A DNA stretch of 64,000 nt from Clostridia bacterium (GTDB taxonomy: Bacteria > Bacillota > Clostridia > Christensenellales > Borkfalkiaceae). Below are positions 7,655-16,136 of the stretch, in pieces. The first letter of the stretch is position 1; each line of letters begins with the position of its first letter. The notes under the pieces are model-generated. The model was not told where the DNA came from, ran no database searches, and was given only the letters and a program-made list of their open reading frames with translations. The stretch covers positions 44,134 to 108,133 of the forward strand of contig JAFTVF010000007.1 of assembly GCA_017465865.1 (NCBI GenBank). Reading direction: 5' to 3'. The translations under genes and the position numbers were made by a program.

Positions 7655-8547
7655 AATTTCGTTTTCGCTTTCGCCTGTCCGTTTACAACTTCCGCCACGC
7701 CGTAAAATTCGCCGTCGCGATAAATTTTATACAACCCGTCCTCTTCGTCCACCGCTACGCGCTGACCGTTGTACAGCTTTTCCGATTGTCTTTCGGTAAG
7801 CAAAAGATCGTCAAACGGCAACACGCGCTCGGTAGGAATGATCAGCTCTTCGAGCGCCGCTACGGACGGATCGCTTTCCAGCACCGAAAAATCGATCGCT
7901 TCGGGGAGTAAAAAACAACCGCTTTGCGTACGGCACAGGGAGCTCATCACGGCTTTCGTATCCAACGCCGCCGCGATATCCCGTGCAAGAGAATGGATAT
8001 ACGTACCGCCACCGCAACGGATCTTAACGCGGTAGGTGTTTTCTTTTTCCGTGCTTTTCCCCAAAAGTTCCATACCGTAGATATGCACTTTTTTGGGCGG
8101 CAACTCGAAATCGATACCCGCCCGCGCTAAGTCGTAGCCCCGTCTGCCGTTGATATTTTTCGCGCTGTACTTCGGCGGGACTTGCATAATATCCCCGAAA
8201 AAGCTCGGTAAAACCGACGAGATTTGCGTTTCATCGGGTACGTGCCCCCCGTAAACGAGGTTGCCCGTGCTATCAAGCGTGTCCGAATCCACGCCGAAAG
8301 TAAACTCCGCGATATATTCTTTTTCCTTTTCGAGGAAATAATCGAACAGGCGGGTGGCGTTGCCGACCCCGACGGGCAGAACGCCGCTTGCCAAAGGGTC
8401 GAGCGTGCCCATGTGTCCGCAGGGTACGCCCGTCAACCATTTGAGTTTATTAACGACCGTCGAGGACACGAGCCCCGAGGGTTTGTTGACGTTGAAAAAA
8501 CCGAAGGTTTTTATCTTTTCCGTTCTTTTCACCGTATACCCCGTCAA
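7648..8547 (-). CDS. truB: tRNA pseudouridine-55 synthase
   Basis: 299 residues. The catalytic motif GHMGTLDPLASGVLP places the nucleophile at D50. The KPSG block near 22, the YSAKNINGRRGYDLAR stretch and the C-terminal PUA-like part are present. TruB makes pseudouridine 55 in the T-loop of tRNAs. It overlaps pheT by four bases upstream and ribF by seven bases downstream. Confidence 0.95.
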   Translation of the reverse strand: MTGYTVKRTEKIKTFGFFNVNKPSGLVSSTVVNKLKWLTGVPCGHMGTLDPLASGVLPVGVGNATRLFDYFLEKEKEYIAEFTFGVDSDTLDSTGNLVYGGHVPDETQISSVLPSFFGDIMQVPPKYSAKNINGRRGYDLARAGIDFELPPKKVHIYGMELLGKSTEKENTYRVKIRCGGGTYIHSLARDIAAALDTKAVMSSLCRTQSGCFLLPEAIDFSVLESDPSVAALEELIIPTERVLPFDDLLLTERQSEKLYNGQRVAVDEEDGLYKIYRDGEFYGVAEVVNGQAKAKTKLC

Positions 8548-10982
8548 CGCAATTCCACGCCGAGCTTGTATTTGAGATTACCCAAAATCTTCTTCACGTA
8601 CCCGTCCAGCGTTTCGGGTGTGAACGCCTTTTCCGTATTCGCGTCGGGCGTGAACGTGAGCGTAAACGCCATACTCTTTTTCCCCTCGGGCACTTGACCG
8701 CCGCGGTAGACGTCGAAAAGTTTCGCTTCCGTTACGTATTTACAGGAATGTAACAGCACTTCTTCCACTTCCGCGCAGGTGAGCTTTTCGTCCGCAATCA
8801 GCGCAAGGTCGCGCTTCACCGCAGGGAATTTCGGTAAGTTTGTATAGCGCACGCCGTCGTCCATATATTCTTTCAACGCGCTTACATCCAGCTCGCCGAG
8901 GTATACTTTCTTATCCAGACCGAGCGAGAGCGCGATCGCGGGATCAAGCTCACCGAAGCAACCCACTTCCTTGTTGCCAAACAACACGGTTGCGGATACG
9001 CCGGGGTGCAGATAGGGCTTTTCCGCGCGCGCGTACTTGAATTCGAGATGGAACGCGTTTGCAAAATGCTCCACCGCGCCTTTCATATCGAAGAAATCGT
9101 TTTTTCCGCCCCAGATACCGAGCACGAGATGCTTGCGCTCCTCGGGCTGTTCGCTTGCCGACGTATTGCGCGGGATATAGGTGTTTGCAACTTCAAACTC
9201 TCTACCCTCGTCGTTGCCGCGACGGATATTGCGCACGGCGTTCATGAGCATAGACGGCGCGAGCAGCGTACGCATGATCGACAGGTCCTCGCTGATGGGA
9301 TTGAGGATCTTGACCGCGTTTCTTTCGGGCGCGTCCGCAGGCAATTTCAAAAGATCAAGGTCTTTGGGCGAATAGAACGAATAGTTATACGCTTCCAAGA
9401 AACCTTGCGTACGCAGGAGATTTTTCAGGTGCAATTCCTTTTTCTGTTCGTCCGTAAGCCCGCCGCCCGTAACCTTTGCCGCGTCGAGGAAAGTAGGCGT
9501 GATATGCTCGTAGCCGTACATACGGATAATTTCTTCCGCAAGATCGGGATACCCGTCTACGTCGTCGCGATAACCGGGAATCTCCACGGTCAGCCCGTCG
9601 CCGTCGATAACAGGCTTGAAATTCAACCGCTCCAAAATCGCCGTGATCTCCTCGTTCGGCACGACGATACCAAGGAGTGCGTTGATTTTTTGGATACTCG
9701 CCGTCATCACGCGGGGTTCGAGCGATACCGCGCAAACGTCCTTGCAAAGGTTTGTAACTCTGCCGCAATCGAGTTCTTCAATCAGGTGCAACGCGCGAGC
9801 CATACCCAACGCGTTGGTGTACGCGTCCACACCCTTTTCAAACCGCGCGGAGGAATCGGAGGACTGACCGAGCGCACGTGAGGTCTTTCTTACGCTGTCG
9901 CGGGCGAACTTCGCGGATTCGAAGAATACGTTTTTCGTCGTAGTCTTGATCTCGCTGTTCAAGCCACCCATGATCCCCGCAAGCGCAACGGGCTTGTCGC
10001 CGTCGCAAATCACGAGATTTTCAGGGGTAAGCGAAAATTCTTTTTCGTCGAGCGTAATAATCTTTTCGCCCATGGTCGCCCGACGAACGATAATCTTTCT
10101 GCCGCCGATATCGTCCGCGTCGAACGCGTGCATAGGCTGGCCCATTTCCAGCAATACGAAGTTGGTAATATCGACGATGGGCGAGATCGAACGGATCCCC
10201 GACAGCGCGAGCCGTTTCCGCATCCACGCAGGGGATACGCCGCCTTTTACGCTTTCCACGTAATGCCCGACGTAGCGGGGGCAAAGGTCGGGCGCGAGCA
10301 CTTCCACTTCCACGGGCAACGCGTTCGTTTCGTGCGCCGTGTACGAGAAGTCGGGGTCCTTGAACGGCTTTTTCAGCACCGCCGCCACTTCGCGCGCGAT
10401 CCCTAAAATACACTGACAGTCGGGACGGTTTGCCGTGATCGAAATATCGAAAATCCAGTCGTCCAAGCCCACGATCTTTTTAATATCCTCGCCCACGGGT
10501 GCGGATTTTTCAAGATCTAGCAAGCCGTTGACTTCCGCACCGGGATAGAAATCGTCGTTAATGCCGAGTTCTTCGCCCGAACAGAGCATACCGAACGATT
10601 CCACACCGCGCAGTTTACCTTTTTTGATCTTCTTAATCCCGTCGGGGTTCTTTTCGAGCATCGCGGGGTTGCTTTCCACCACCGTCGAACCGTCCAACGC
10701 GCAGGGCGTTTTCATACCCACGTATACGTTGGGCGCGCCCGTAACGATCTGCAAATCCCTGCCGTATTCCTCACCGCAATCCACCACGCAGATCTGCATA
10801 TGATCGCTGTCGGGGTGGGGCGTGAGCGCTTTGACCTCGCCTACCACCACGCGGTTGATCTTCTCGCCGAGGTATACGAGTTCCTCTACTTCAAAACCGC
10901 AAGAAAAGAGCTTTTCCGCAAGCTCCTGTGCGGATACGTCGATATCTACGTAATCTTTTAACCAACTTAAAGGTGCTTTCAT
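8544..10982 (-). CDS. pheT: phenylalanyl-tRNA synthetase beta subunit
   Basis: 812 residues, normal for bacterial PheT. Order: tRNA-binding OB domain (about 40-150), B3/B4 editing domain (about 210-400), B5 domain (about 405-475), catalytic-like core, and an anticodon-binding FDX-ACB domain at the C-terminus (from about 715, including KRDLALIADE). It forms the alpha2-beta2 enzyme with PheS, contributing tRNA binding and removal of mischarged tyrosine. The gene starts 14 bp after pheS and is under the same T-box. Confidence 0.97.
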   Translation of the reverse strand: MKAPLSWLKDYVDIDVSAQELAEKLFSCGFEVEELVYLGEKINRVVVGEVKALTPHPDSDHMQICVVDCGEEYGRDLQIVTGAPNVYVGMKTPCALDGSTVVESNPAMLEKNPDGIKKIKKGKLRGVESFGMLCSGEELGINDDFYPGAEVNGLLDLEKSAPVGEDIKKIVGLDDWIFDISITANRPDCQCILGIAREVAAVLKKPFKDPDFSYTAHETNALPVEVEVLAPDLCPRYVGHYVESVKGGVSPAWMRKRLALSGIRSISPIVDITNFVLLEMGQPMHAFDADDIGGRKIIVRRATMGEKIITLDEKEFSLTPENLVICDGDKPVALAGIMGGLNSEIKTTTKNVFFESAKFARDSVRKTSRALGQSSDSSARFEKGVDAYTNALGMARALHLIEELDCGRVTNLCKDVCAVSLEPRVMTASIQKINALLGIVVPNEEITAILERLNFKPVIDGDGLTVEIPGYRDDVDGYPDLAEEIIRMYGYEHITPTFLDAAKVTGGGLTDEQKKELHLKNLLRTQGFLEAYNYSFYSPKDLDLLKLPADAPERNAVKILNPISEDLSIMRTLLAPSMLMNAVRNIRRGNDEGREFEVANTYIPRNTSASEQPEERKHLVLGIWGGKNDFFDMKGAVEHFANAFHLEFKYARAEKPYLHPGVSATVLFGNKEVGCFGELDPAIALSLGLDKKVYLGELDVSALKEYMDDGVRYTNLPKFPAVKRDLALIADEKLTCAEVEEVLLHSCKYVTEAKLFDVYRGGQVPEGKKSMAFTLTFTPDANTEKAFTPETLDGYVKKILGNLKYKLGVELR

Positions 10983-10996
10983 TGTCTATGCCCTCC

Positions 10997-12010
10997 TCAA
11001 TCTTCGAACTGTTCCAAGAACCGCGTATCGTTCTCGAACAGAGTTTTGATATTGTTCACGCCGTATTTGAGCATGGCGATACGCTCGATACCCATACCGA
11101 ACGCAAAGCCCGTGTACTCGTCGGGGTCTACGCCGCAGTTTTCGAGCACGCGGCGGTTGACCATGCCTGCGCCGAGCACTTCGATCCAGCCCGTGCCCTT
11201 ACACAGCCGACAGCCCTTGCCGCCGCATTCCGAACAGCTGAGGTCTACCTCTACGCTCGGTTCGGTGAACGGGAAATACGAGGGGCGCAACCGTACTTTC
11301 GTAGACGAAGTGAACATTTTCCGCGCAAACTCCGCAAGCATACCCTGCAAGTCGCAGAGCGTAATGCCTTTATCCACGACAAGTCCCTCCATTTGGTGGA
11401 ACATAGGCGAATGGGTCGCGTCGTCGTCGCTGCGGAATACCCTGCCCGGGGAAAGGATCTTAATGGGCGGCGCGTTCCGTTCCATAACGCGGATCTGCCC
11501 TGCCGAGGTCTGCGTGCGGAGCAACAAATTTTCCGCGAGATAGAAAGTATCCTGCATATCGCGCGCGGGGTGATCTTTCGGCGTGTTCAGCGCCGTGAAG
11601 TTATAGTAATCGGTTTCGATTTCAGGGCCTTCGAATACCTTAAAGCCCATGCCCGCAAAGATATCGATCAGCTCGTTTTTGACGAGCGTGATGGGGTGCA
11701 ACGCGCCCGATTTATAGCTTCTGCCCGGCATCGTGATATCGATACGCTCTTTGGCGTATTTCTTTTCCATTTCCATTTGTTTCGCGATAACGCTACGCGC
11801 CTCGAACCGTTCTTCCATCGCCTGTTTGAACTCGTTTACGATCTTACCGAACGCGGGCTTGTCCTCTTTGGGAATATCTTTCATACCCGCCATAATGCCT
11901 TTGAGCGCGGTTTGGAATTTTACCTTTACCTCGTAAACCTCTCTGCCCGTTTGCGTTTGTTCAAGCGCAGTTTCTATCTCCGCGCGCAACGCCTCGATTT
12001 TTTCTTTCAT
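10997..12010 (-). CDS. pheS: phenylalanyl-tRNA synthetase alpha subunit
   Basis: 337 residues. Class II motifs are clear: motif 1 around [19 protein letters not shown], motif 2 in [12 protein letters not shown], and motif 3 in [17 protein letters not shown] near the C-terminus. An N-terminal coiled coil (about 1-85) binds tRNA. A four-cysteine insert ([12 protein letters not shown]) is typical of the subunit. The start at 12010 has GGAGAATTGCA upstream; an earlier in-frame ATG at 12043 would lie inside the T-box terminator and is rejected. Confidence 0.97.
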   Translation of the reverse strand: MKEKIEALRAEIETALEQTQTGREVYEVKVKFQTALKGIMAGMKDIPKEDKPAFGKIVNEFKQAMEERFEARSVIAKQMEMEKKYAKERIDITMPGRSYKSGALHPITLVKNELIDIFAGMGFKVFEGPEIETDYYNFTALNTPKDHPARDMQDTFYLAENLLLRTQTSAGQIRVMERNAPPIKILSPGRVFRSDDDATHSPMFHQMEGLVVDKGITLCDLQGMLAEFARKMFTSSTKVRLRPSYFPFTEPSVEVDLSCSECGGKGCRLCKGTGWIEVLGAGMVNRRVLENCGVDPDEYTGFAFGMGIERIAMLKYGVNNIKTLFENDTRFLEQFED

Positions 12011-12034
12011 TGCAATTCTCCTTGTGTTATTTTC

Positions 12035-12300
12035 AAAAAACAACGCCCTGCGAACTTACCGTTCGCAGGGCGATAAAATTACCGCTGTACCACCTACGTT
12101 CATACGGCGTTTGCCGTACCTTCATTCGCGCGTAACGCCGCGCCGTGCGTTCCTCCCTACCCTTGCCCGTGCAAGCTCAAAAGGACGGCTCCAAAGTGAA
12201 ACGGTCGGTTTTCTCCGCCCTGCGCGGCTTTCAGCCCATGTCCACGCTCTCTTTCAAGGCGGCGTTTTGAAAACGCCTGCTTTTTCATCGCCTTTATAAA
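12035..12300 (-). promoter_or_regulatory. T-box leader of pheS-pheT, Phe specifier
   Basis: On the minus strand the conserved T-box core AGGTGGTACAGCGG is at 12095-12082. The terminator (12-bp stem 12072-12061 with 12055-12044, then a T-run to 12035) comes after it. Upstream, GCGATGAAAAAGCAGG and AGAGAGCGTGGACATGGG look like the base and distal parts of Stem I. The specifier loop contains TTC at 12200-12198, followed by A and CTTTGGAGCC, which fits a phenylalanine codon. Uncharged tRNA-Phe would hold the antiterminator and allow pheST transcription. The leader promoter must lie near the mscL stop and was not resolved. Confidence 0.9.
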
Positions 12301-12313
12301 ATTTTTATTTTGC

Positions 12314-12952
12314 TTATTTCTGCTTTAACAGATCTCGGATCTCTTCCAAAAGCCGCGTGTTTGCCGTTGCTTTTTCTTCCGTGATACGCGCCTCTGCCGC
12401 CGCTTTTTCCGCCGCGATACGGTCTTCTTCCGCTTTCTTGGCTTTCGCTTCCGCTACTTTCCGTTCATAAGCCGCTTGCGCTTCTTGTCTGGTGCATTTC
12501 AATTCCTTGCGGAGCTTGTAGATCTCTTTTTTCTGTTCGAAACCCATCTCCTCGACCGCCTTTTCGCGTGCCGCCGCGATGTTGTTCATCGTTCTCACGA
12601 TCGCAAACAACACGAACGCGATCAAAAGGAAATTGATGATCGAGCTGATAAACGCGCCCCAATCGATATAAATCGACGACGCAAGATCGATTTCTTGGGT
12701 TACAACGCCGTCCACCGTCTTATACGCAGGCGAGAGCATCGTGATCGCGCCCGTCAAGCCGTCTTTGCCGAGTATAAGCGCCAACAGCCAGTTGATGATG
12801 GGTTTGAGGATATAGTTACTCAAACCGTTGACGATGCCCGTAAACGCACCGCCGACGATAACGCCGACAGCCATATCCAAAACGTTGCCGCGGGTGATGA
12901 ATTTTTTGAATTCACCGAAGAACTTCTTGATACCTCTGACTTTCTTTTCCAT
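12314..12952 (-). CDS. mscL: large-conductance mechanosensitive channel
   Basis: 212 residues. The N-terminal amphipathic helix and first transmembrane helix (FITRGNVLDMAVGVIVGGAFTGIV, about 18-41) carry the gate signature, and the second helix (FLLIAFVLFAIVRTMN) follows at about 105-120. MscL opens under membrane tension to release solutes. Unlike the usual 130-150-residue protein it has about 90 extra C-terminal residues rich in K, E and A that should form a long coiled coil. Start 12952 has AAAGAGGAAG upstream; an ATG 47 codons earlier lies before the promoter and is rejected. Confidence 0.93.
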   Translation of the reverse strand: MEKKVRGIKKFFGEFKKFITRGNVLDMAVGVIVGGAFTGIVNGLSNYILKPIINWLLALILGKDGLTGAITMLSPAYKTVDGVVTQEIDLASSIYIDWGAFISSIINFLLIAFVLFAIVRTMNNIAAAREKAVEEMGFEQKKEIYKLRKELKCTRQEAQAAYERKVAEAKAKKAEEDRIAAEKAAAEARITEEKATANTRLLEEIRDLLKQK

Positions 12953-13007
12953 GAAAATCTTCCTCTTTTGCTTTTTACCGTCCGTATCCGAACGGTTTAT
13001 CGTATTT

Positions 13008-13036
13008 ATTATACACGCACGCGCGGGTTTTGTCAA
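13008..13036 (-). promoter_or_regulatory. mscL promoter
   Basis: TTGACA (13036-13031), 17-bp spacer, TATAAT (13013-13008) on the minus strand; a perfect housekeeping consensus with a leader of about 50 nt. Confidence 0.92.
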
Positions 13037-13037
13037 C

Positions 13038-13063
13038 AAAAAACGCACCGAACGTGCATTTTT
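13038..13063 (-). terminator. terminator after the two small genes
   Basis: A-run/T-run-flanked short stem (13058-13054 with 13048-13044) on the minus strand, ending in TTTTTT two bases before the mscL -35 box. It separates the nth-linked small genes from mscL. Confidence 0.65.
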
Positions 13064-13095
13064 GACGGTTTCAGTGCGATTTTTCTTTTCCATAA

Positions 13096-13329
13096 TTACA
13101 TTTTCAAGGAAGAATTTCCGTTTCCTTCCGATTTTTTCATGAGCTGATACGTTTTCTCCATATCCTCTCCTACTTCGCGCATCAGCCGCGAAAGCTCCCC
13201 CTCCGTTTCTCTGCGCTGTGCCGCCTCGCGCCCCTCGGCATATTCGCGGAGCAGGGTCTTTTCCAGATAATACGCGTCCTTTAAGCTATCGTATTCGTTG
13301 AGCGTTATTTCCCGTTTTTCCAGCTTCAT
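13096..13329 (-). CDS. small helical protein of unknown function
   Basis: 77 residues from the ATG at 13329, which overlaps the stop of the preceding small gene (ATGA). Strongly charged with heptad-like leucines (LEKTLLREYAEG, LSRLMREVGEDME), so probably an alpha-helical hairpin or coiled coil. No signal peptide, membrane helix, cysteine pair or known motif is seen. Coupling to the neighbour suggests the two gene products act together. I do not recognise the family. Confidence 0.65.
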   Translation of the reverse strand: MKLEKREITLNEYDSLKDAYYLEKTLLREYAEGREAAQRRETEGELSRLMREVGEDMEKTYQLMKKSEGNGNSSLKM

Positions 13330-13562
13330 TGCGCGTTCCCCTCCTCTTTGCCGCTGTTTTTGCATTTGCCCGTCGCCAACACTTCCAGCGTTTTTTTTCG
13401 CTCGGCGTGGCGCATAGATAGCTCTTCCATTTCCTTGGCGAGCGCGGTGTCGATGAGCAGCCGCGAATAGATCTTCGTTTTCTTTTCCGCTAAGTCCTCC
13501 AAGCCGTAAAGCGCGGAAAGGAGTTTCTTTTCTTCTTGCTCGTTGATTTGCGTTTTTTGCAT
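13326..13562 (-). CDS. small helical protein of unknown function
   Basis: 78 residues, charged and predicted mostly helical, with a late Cys-Lys-X-Ser-Gly segment near the C-terminus. It lies downstream of nth on the same strand, and its product is translationally coupled to the next small gene. A 32-base hairpin directly upstream contains the purine-rich region before its ATG, so translation may depend on hairpin opening. Function not recognised; small paired helical proteins in Clostridia are often sporulation or coat components, but nothing here proves it. Confidence 0.6.
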   Translation of the reverse strand: MQKTQINEQEEKKLLSALYGLEDLAEKKTKIYSRLLIDTALAKEMEELSMRHAERKKTLEVLATGKCKNSGKEEGNAQ

Positions 13563-13569
13563 AAAATTA

Positions 13570-13601
13570 CCCCCGTAGCCGCAGTATGCGGACTTCGGGG
13601 G
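13570..13601 (-). promoter_or_regulatory. hairpin over the start of a small gene
   Basis: Outer 6-bp stem CCCCCG/CGGGGG and inner 5-bp stem CCGCA/TGCGG with loop TAC on the minus strand. The 3' arm holds the G-run that would serve as ribosome binding site for the ATG at 13562. No T-run follows, so it looks like a translational rather than a transcriptional control. Confidence 0.5.
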
Positions 13602-13616
13602 CGTTTTATACCCGTG

Positions 13617-14252
13617 TTATTTCTCGTTTTTTTTGCCGTAATCGCAAAATTGCCGCAAGGTGCAATTCCCGCAATCGGGGCGCTGGGAATGGCAAACCTT
13701 TCTGCCGTGCCAGATCAGCCAGTGGTGCGCTTTCGACCAATCCTCTTTCGGGATCGCTTTATTCAAGCCCGCTTCCACTTTCAAGGGCGTATCGCCTTTG
13801 GCAAGCCCCAGCCGATTGCTCACGCGGAACACGTGCGTATCCACCGCGATCGCGTCCCCGCCGAACGCCACCGAGTACACGACGTTCGCCGTCTTTTTGC
13901 CTACGCCTGCAAGACTCATCAGCTCTTCCACCGTTTCGGGGACTTTCCCGCCGAATTTATCGAGAATATCGTGCGAAGCGGACAGGATATGCTCCGCTTT
14001 CATACGGTAAAACCCGCAGGAAAAAATATACTTTTCCAGCTCGGTTTGGGTAAGCGTTATCATTGCCTGCGGCGTGGAATACCGCTCGAACAGTTTTTCC
14101 GTTACCTTGTTCACGCGCTCGTCCGTGCACTGCGCGGATAAGATTACCGCAACGAGAAGCTCGTACGGGGTCGTATACCGCAGCGCGGGCTTTGCATCGG
14201 GATACAGGCGTTCAAGTTCGTGAAGCGCCGCTTTTTTATCGATCGTTTTCAT
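13617..14252 (-). CDS. nth: endonuclease III
   Basis: 211 residues. The helix-hairpin-helix LAGVGKKTANVV contains catalytic K120, and D138 lies in AVDTHVFR, both at the Escherichia coli positions. The C-terminal iron-sulfur ligands follow the C-X6-C-X2-C-X5-C pattern. The enzyme removes oxidised pyrimidines and nicks the abasic site. The start at 14252 is used because the promoter -10 box ends six bases before this ATG; a longer frame would start upstream of transcription. No Shine-Dalgarno is visible, so the message may be leaderless. Confidence 0.95.
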   Translation of the reverse strand: MKTIDKKAALHELERLYPDAKPALRYTTPYELLVAVILSAQCTDERVNKVTEKLFERYSTPQAMITLTQTELEKYIFSCGFYRMKAEHILSASHDILDKFGGKVPETVEELMSLAGVGKKTANVVYSVAFGGDAIAVDTHVFRVSNRLGLAKGDTPLKVEAGLNKAIPKEDWSKAHHWLIWHGRKVCHSQRPDCGNCTLRQFCDYGKKNEK

Positions 14253-14258
14253 ACGTTG

Positions 14259-14287
14259 ATTATAGCACACTTGCGCATATTTTGCAA
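14259..14287 (-). promoter_or_regulatory. nth promoter, apparently leaderless
   Basis: TTGCAA (14287-14282), 17-bp spacer, TATAAT (14264-14259) on the minus strand. The seventh base after the -10 box is the A of the nth ATG at 14252. Confidence 0.8.
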
Positions 14288-14333
14288 TCTCTTTTCTTGA
14301 ATTTTTCACCTCCTTTCTCGTTTTTATACCCGT

Positions 14334-14594
14334 TTATAGCCGATACGGCGTTACCGACATACGGCCGCCTATATAATCTATTTTATAAAAACCCTTAAAC
14401 GAGGAATACCGACCCGTTTTGAGTATTGCCTGCGCCCGAATAAACGAACGGGCGTCGAACCGCACGCACAGTCCGCAACCGATCTTCGCTTCTTTCGGCG
14501 TAGGCACGGTCGTTGCCGATACCCCGTATTTTTGCAAACGCTCCGCATAGTCCAGGCTTTGCGCCCGAGCGCGGAACACCGCTAATATCATCAT
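14334..14594 (-). CDS. DUF3343 putative Se/S carrier protein
   Basis: 86 residues. The pattern VPTPKEAKIGCGLCVRF, with a conserved GCG motif after a Pro-rich loop, is that of the DUF3343 family, described as a putative selenium or sulfur carrier that often sits beside class V aminotransferases. The Cys of GCGL would hold the Se or S. AAGGAGGCG precedes the tandem ATGATG start. It is divergent from a cysteine-desulfurase-like gene 64 bp away, so the two probably share control. No selD or selA is in the window. Confidence 0.75.
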   Translation of the reverse strand: MMILAVFRARAQSLDYAERLQKYGVSATTVPTPKEAKIGCGLCVRFDARSFIRAQAILKTGRYSSFKGFYKIDYIGGRMSVTPYRL

Positions 14595-14658
14595 GGCATA
14601 CGCGCCTCCTTTTCGGAATACTATATCTTATGAATTTCCTAAAATGAGAGGTGCATTT

Positions 14659-15777
14659 ATGATCTATTTCGACAACGCCGCAACGGGCGGCAGAAAACCC
14701 GACCAAGTACTCACCGCCGTTTCTTCCGCAGTCAAAGTCTGCGCCAACCCCGGGCGGGGCGGGCATAAGCTCGCGATCGCGTGCGCAAATCTCGTGCAGA
14801 GCTGTCGGAACGCGCTGAATACTTTTTTCGGCGGGTACGGCTACGACCGCGTAGTATTCACGAAAAATTGCACCGAAGCGCTGAATACGGCGATCTTCGG
14901 CACCCTCAAACGGGGCGACCACGCGATCGCTACCTGTATGGAGCACAATTCCGTGCTCCGTCCCCTCGAACAGCTGAAACAACAAGGCGTGATCACCTAC
15001 GATATTTGCCCTTTAAAAAACGGGAATATCCACGCGGAGGATATCCGCGCCCTGCTAAAACCGAATACCCGCATGGTGCTCGTAACGACGGCTTCCAACG
15101 TAACGGGCGCGATCCCCGATCTCAAAAAAATCCGCGCGGCGATCCCGAAAGAGGCGCTGTTTTTGTGCGACGGCGCGCAGGGCTGCGGGCATATCGATTT
15201 GAATATGTCGGAAATCGGTATCGACTTCCTCACCGTCGCGGGACACAAGGGCATGCTGGGCATACAGGGCAGCGGCGCTCTCCTATTCTCCGAACGGGTA
15301 AACCCGACCCCGCTTACCTACGGCGGAACGGGGTCTATGAGCATCTCCCTCGATATGCCCGATTTTTACCCCGACGGTTTGGAAGCGGGCACGCTTGCCC
15401 TGCCTGCGATCGTATCTTTACTCGAAGGCACTCGTTATCTTACCTTTCAAGGCAAACATATTGCAGAGAAAAATCTGGAATTGAGTGAATATTTTTTGAA
15501 CGGTTTACCCAAAACCGCGGATTACACGGCGTACTCGAAAGCGAACCCCTGCGGGATCGTTGCGTTTTCGCACAAACAGTTGCAATCGGAATATATCGCG
15601 GATATCCTTTCCACGAAATACTCGATCGCCGTGCGCGGTGGCTTACACTGCGCGCCGCTGATGCACGAGGCGCTCGGCACGCTCGACAACGGCTTGGTCC
15701 GCGTTTCGTTCTCGCATTTCAACTCCGAACGCGAAATCGACAAACTTTTGACGGCGCTACGAGAAATGAACGCGTAG
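14659..15777 (+). CDS. class V aminotransferase, cysteine desulfurase-like
   Basis: 372 residues. The PLP lysine is K197 in TVAGHKG, the cofactor aspartate lies in FLCDGAQG (D171), and the active-site cysteine is C331 in RGGLHCAP, resembling the SufS/selenocysteine lyase group. Such enzymes take S or Se from Cys or Sec as a persulfide or selenide. With the divergent DUF3343 gene this fits the selenium-linked desulfurase family rather than the housekeeping IscS; no iron-sulfur scaffold gene is near. The start at 14659 is preceded by GAGAGGTG; a longer frame from 14593 has no ribosome site. It ends with TAG, rare in this window. Confidence 0.85.
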   Translation: MIYFDNAATGGRKPDQVLTAVSSAVKVCANPGRGGHKLAIACANLVQSCRNALNTFFGGYGYDRVVFTKNCTEALNTAIFGTLKRGDHAIATCMEHNSVLRPLEQLKQQGVITYDICPLKNGNIHAEDIRALLKPNTRMVLVTTASNVTGAIPDLKKIRAAIPKEALFLCDGAQGCGHIDLNMSEIGIDFLTVAGHKGMLGIQGSGALLFSERVNPTPLTYGGTGSMSISLDMPDFYPDGLEAGTLALPAIVSLLEGTRYLTFQGKHIAEKNLELSEYFLNGLPKTADYTAYSKANPCGIVAFSHKQLQSEYIADILSTKYSIAVRGGLHCAPLMHEALGTLDNGLVRVSFSHFNSEREIDKLLTALREMNA

Positions 15778-15778
15778 C

Positions 15779-16060
15779 TTAAATCTTTTTCAATCTTTCG
15801 ACGACGGCGCGAAGTCTTTTACGCTGTTGGCTATCGAGCATGGGCGCGAAGCTGTTATAAAACTGATCGATCTCCTCGTTCGAGAGCGTACCCGCGCGTT
15901 TGTTTTTTTCGGCTTCGGCAAGGATACCGCGCAGCATATCCGCGTTGCTCTTGCCGTTGTAAGCCGAAGCGATCTTCTTCGTCAGCTCCTCTGCCGCCAC
16001 GCCCGTTTTCTCCGCTTCCGCAGACGGCGTTTGCCGAGAATAGTCCTTAAAACTTTTCAT
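15779..16060 (-). CDS. small conserved-looking protein, unknown
   Basis: 93 residues from the ATG at 16060 with GGAGGTAG upstream. Mostly helical; the C-terminal half (SNEEIDQFYNSFAPMLDSQQ followed by a basic KRLRAVVERLKK) looks like a compact helical bundle. No membrane segment. It converges with the desulfurase gene with no spacer and is divergent from another small unknown gene, suggesting a functional pair. Family not recognised. Confidence 0.65.
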   Translation of the reverse strand: MKSFKDYSRQTPSAEAEKTGVAAEELTKKIASAYNGKSNADMLRGILAEAEKNKRAGTLSNEEIDQFYNSFAPMLDSQQRKRLRAVVERLKKI

Positions 16061-16076
16061 AACTACCTCCGAAAAA

Positions 16077-16105
16077 ATGATAGTATATAGTATTCCGTCC
16101 GTCAA
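16077..16105 (-). promoter_or_regulatory. promoter of the small gene at 16060
   Basis: TTGACG (16105-16100), 17-bp spacer, TATCAT (16082-16077) on the minus strand, about 17 bp before the start codon. Confidence 0.65.
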
Positions 16106-16136
16106 TTTTCGGCTACTTCCCCGCATATAGTGTAGT

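Noticed and set aside
12260-12281. GGCGTTTT/AAAACGCC hairpin as mscL terminator
   Set aside because: No T-run follows on the minus strand, and it fits the lower part of the T-box Stem I.
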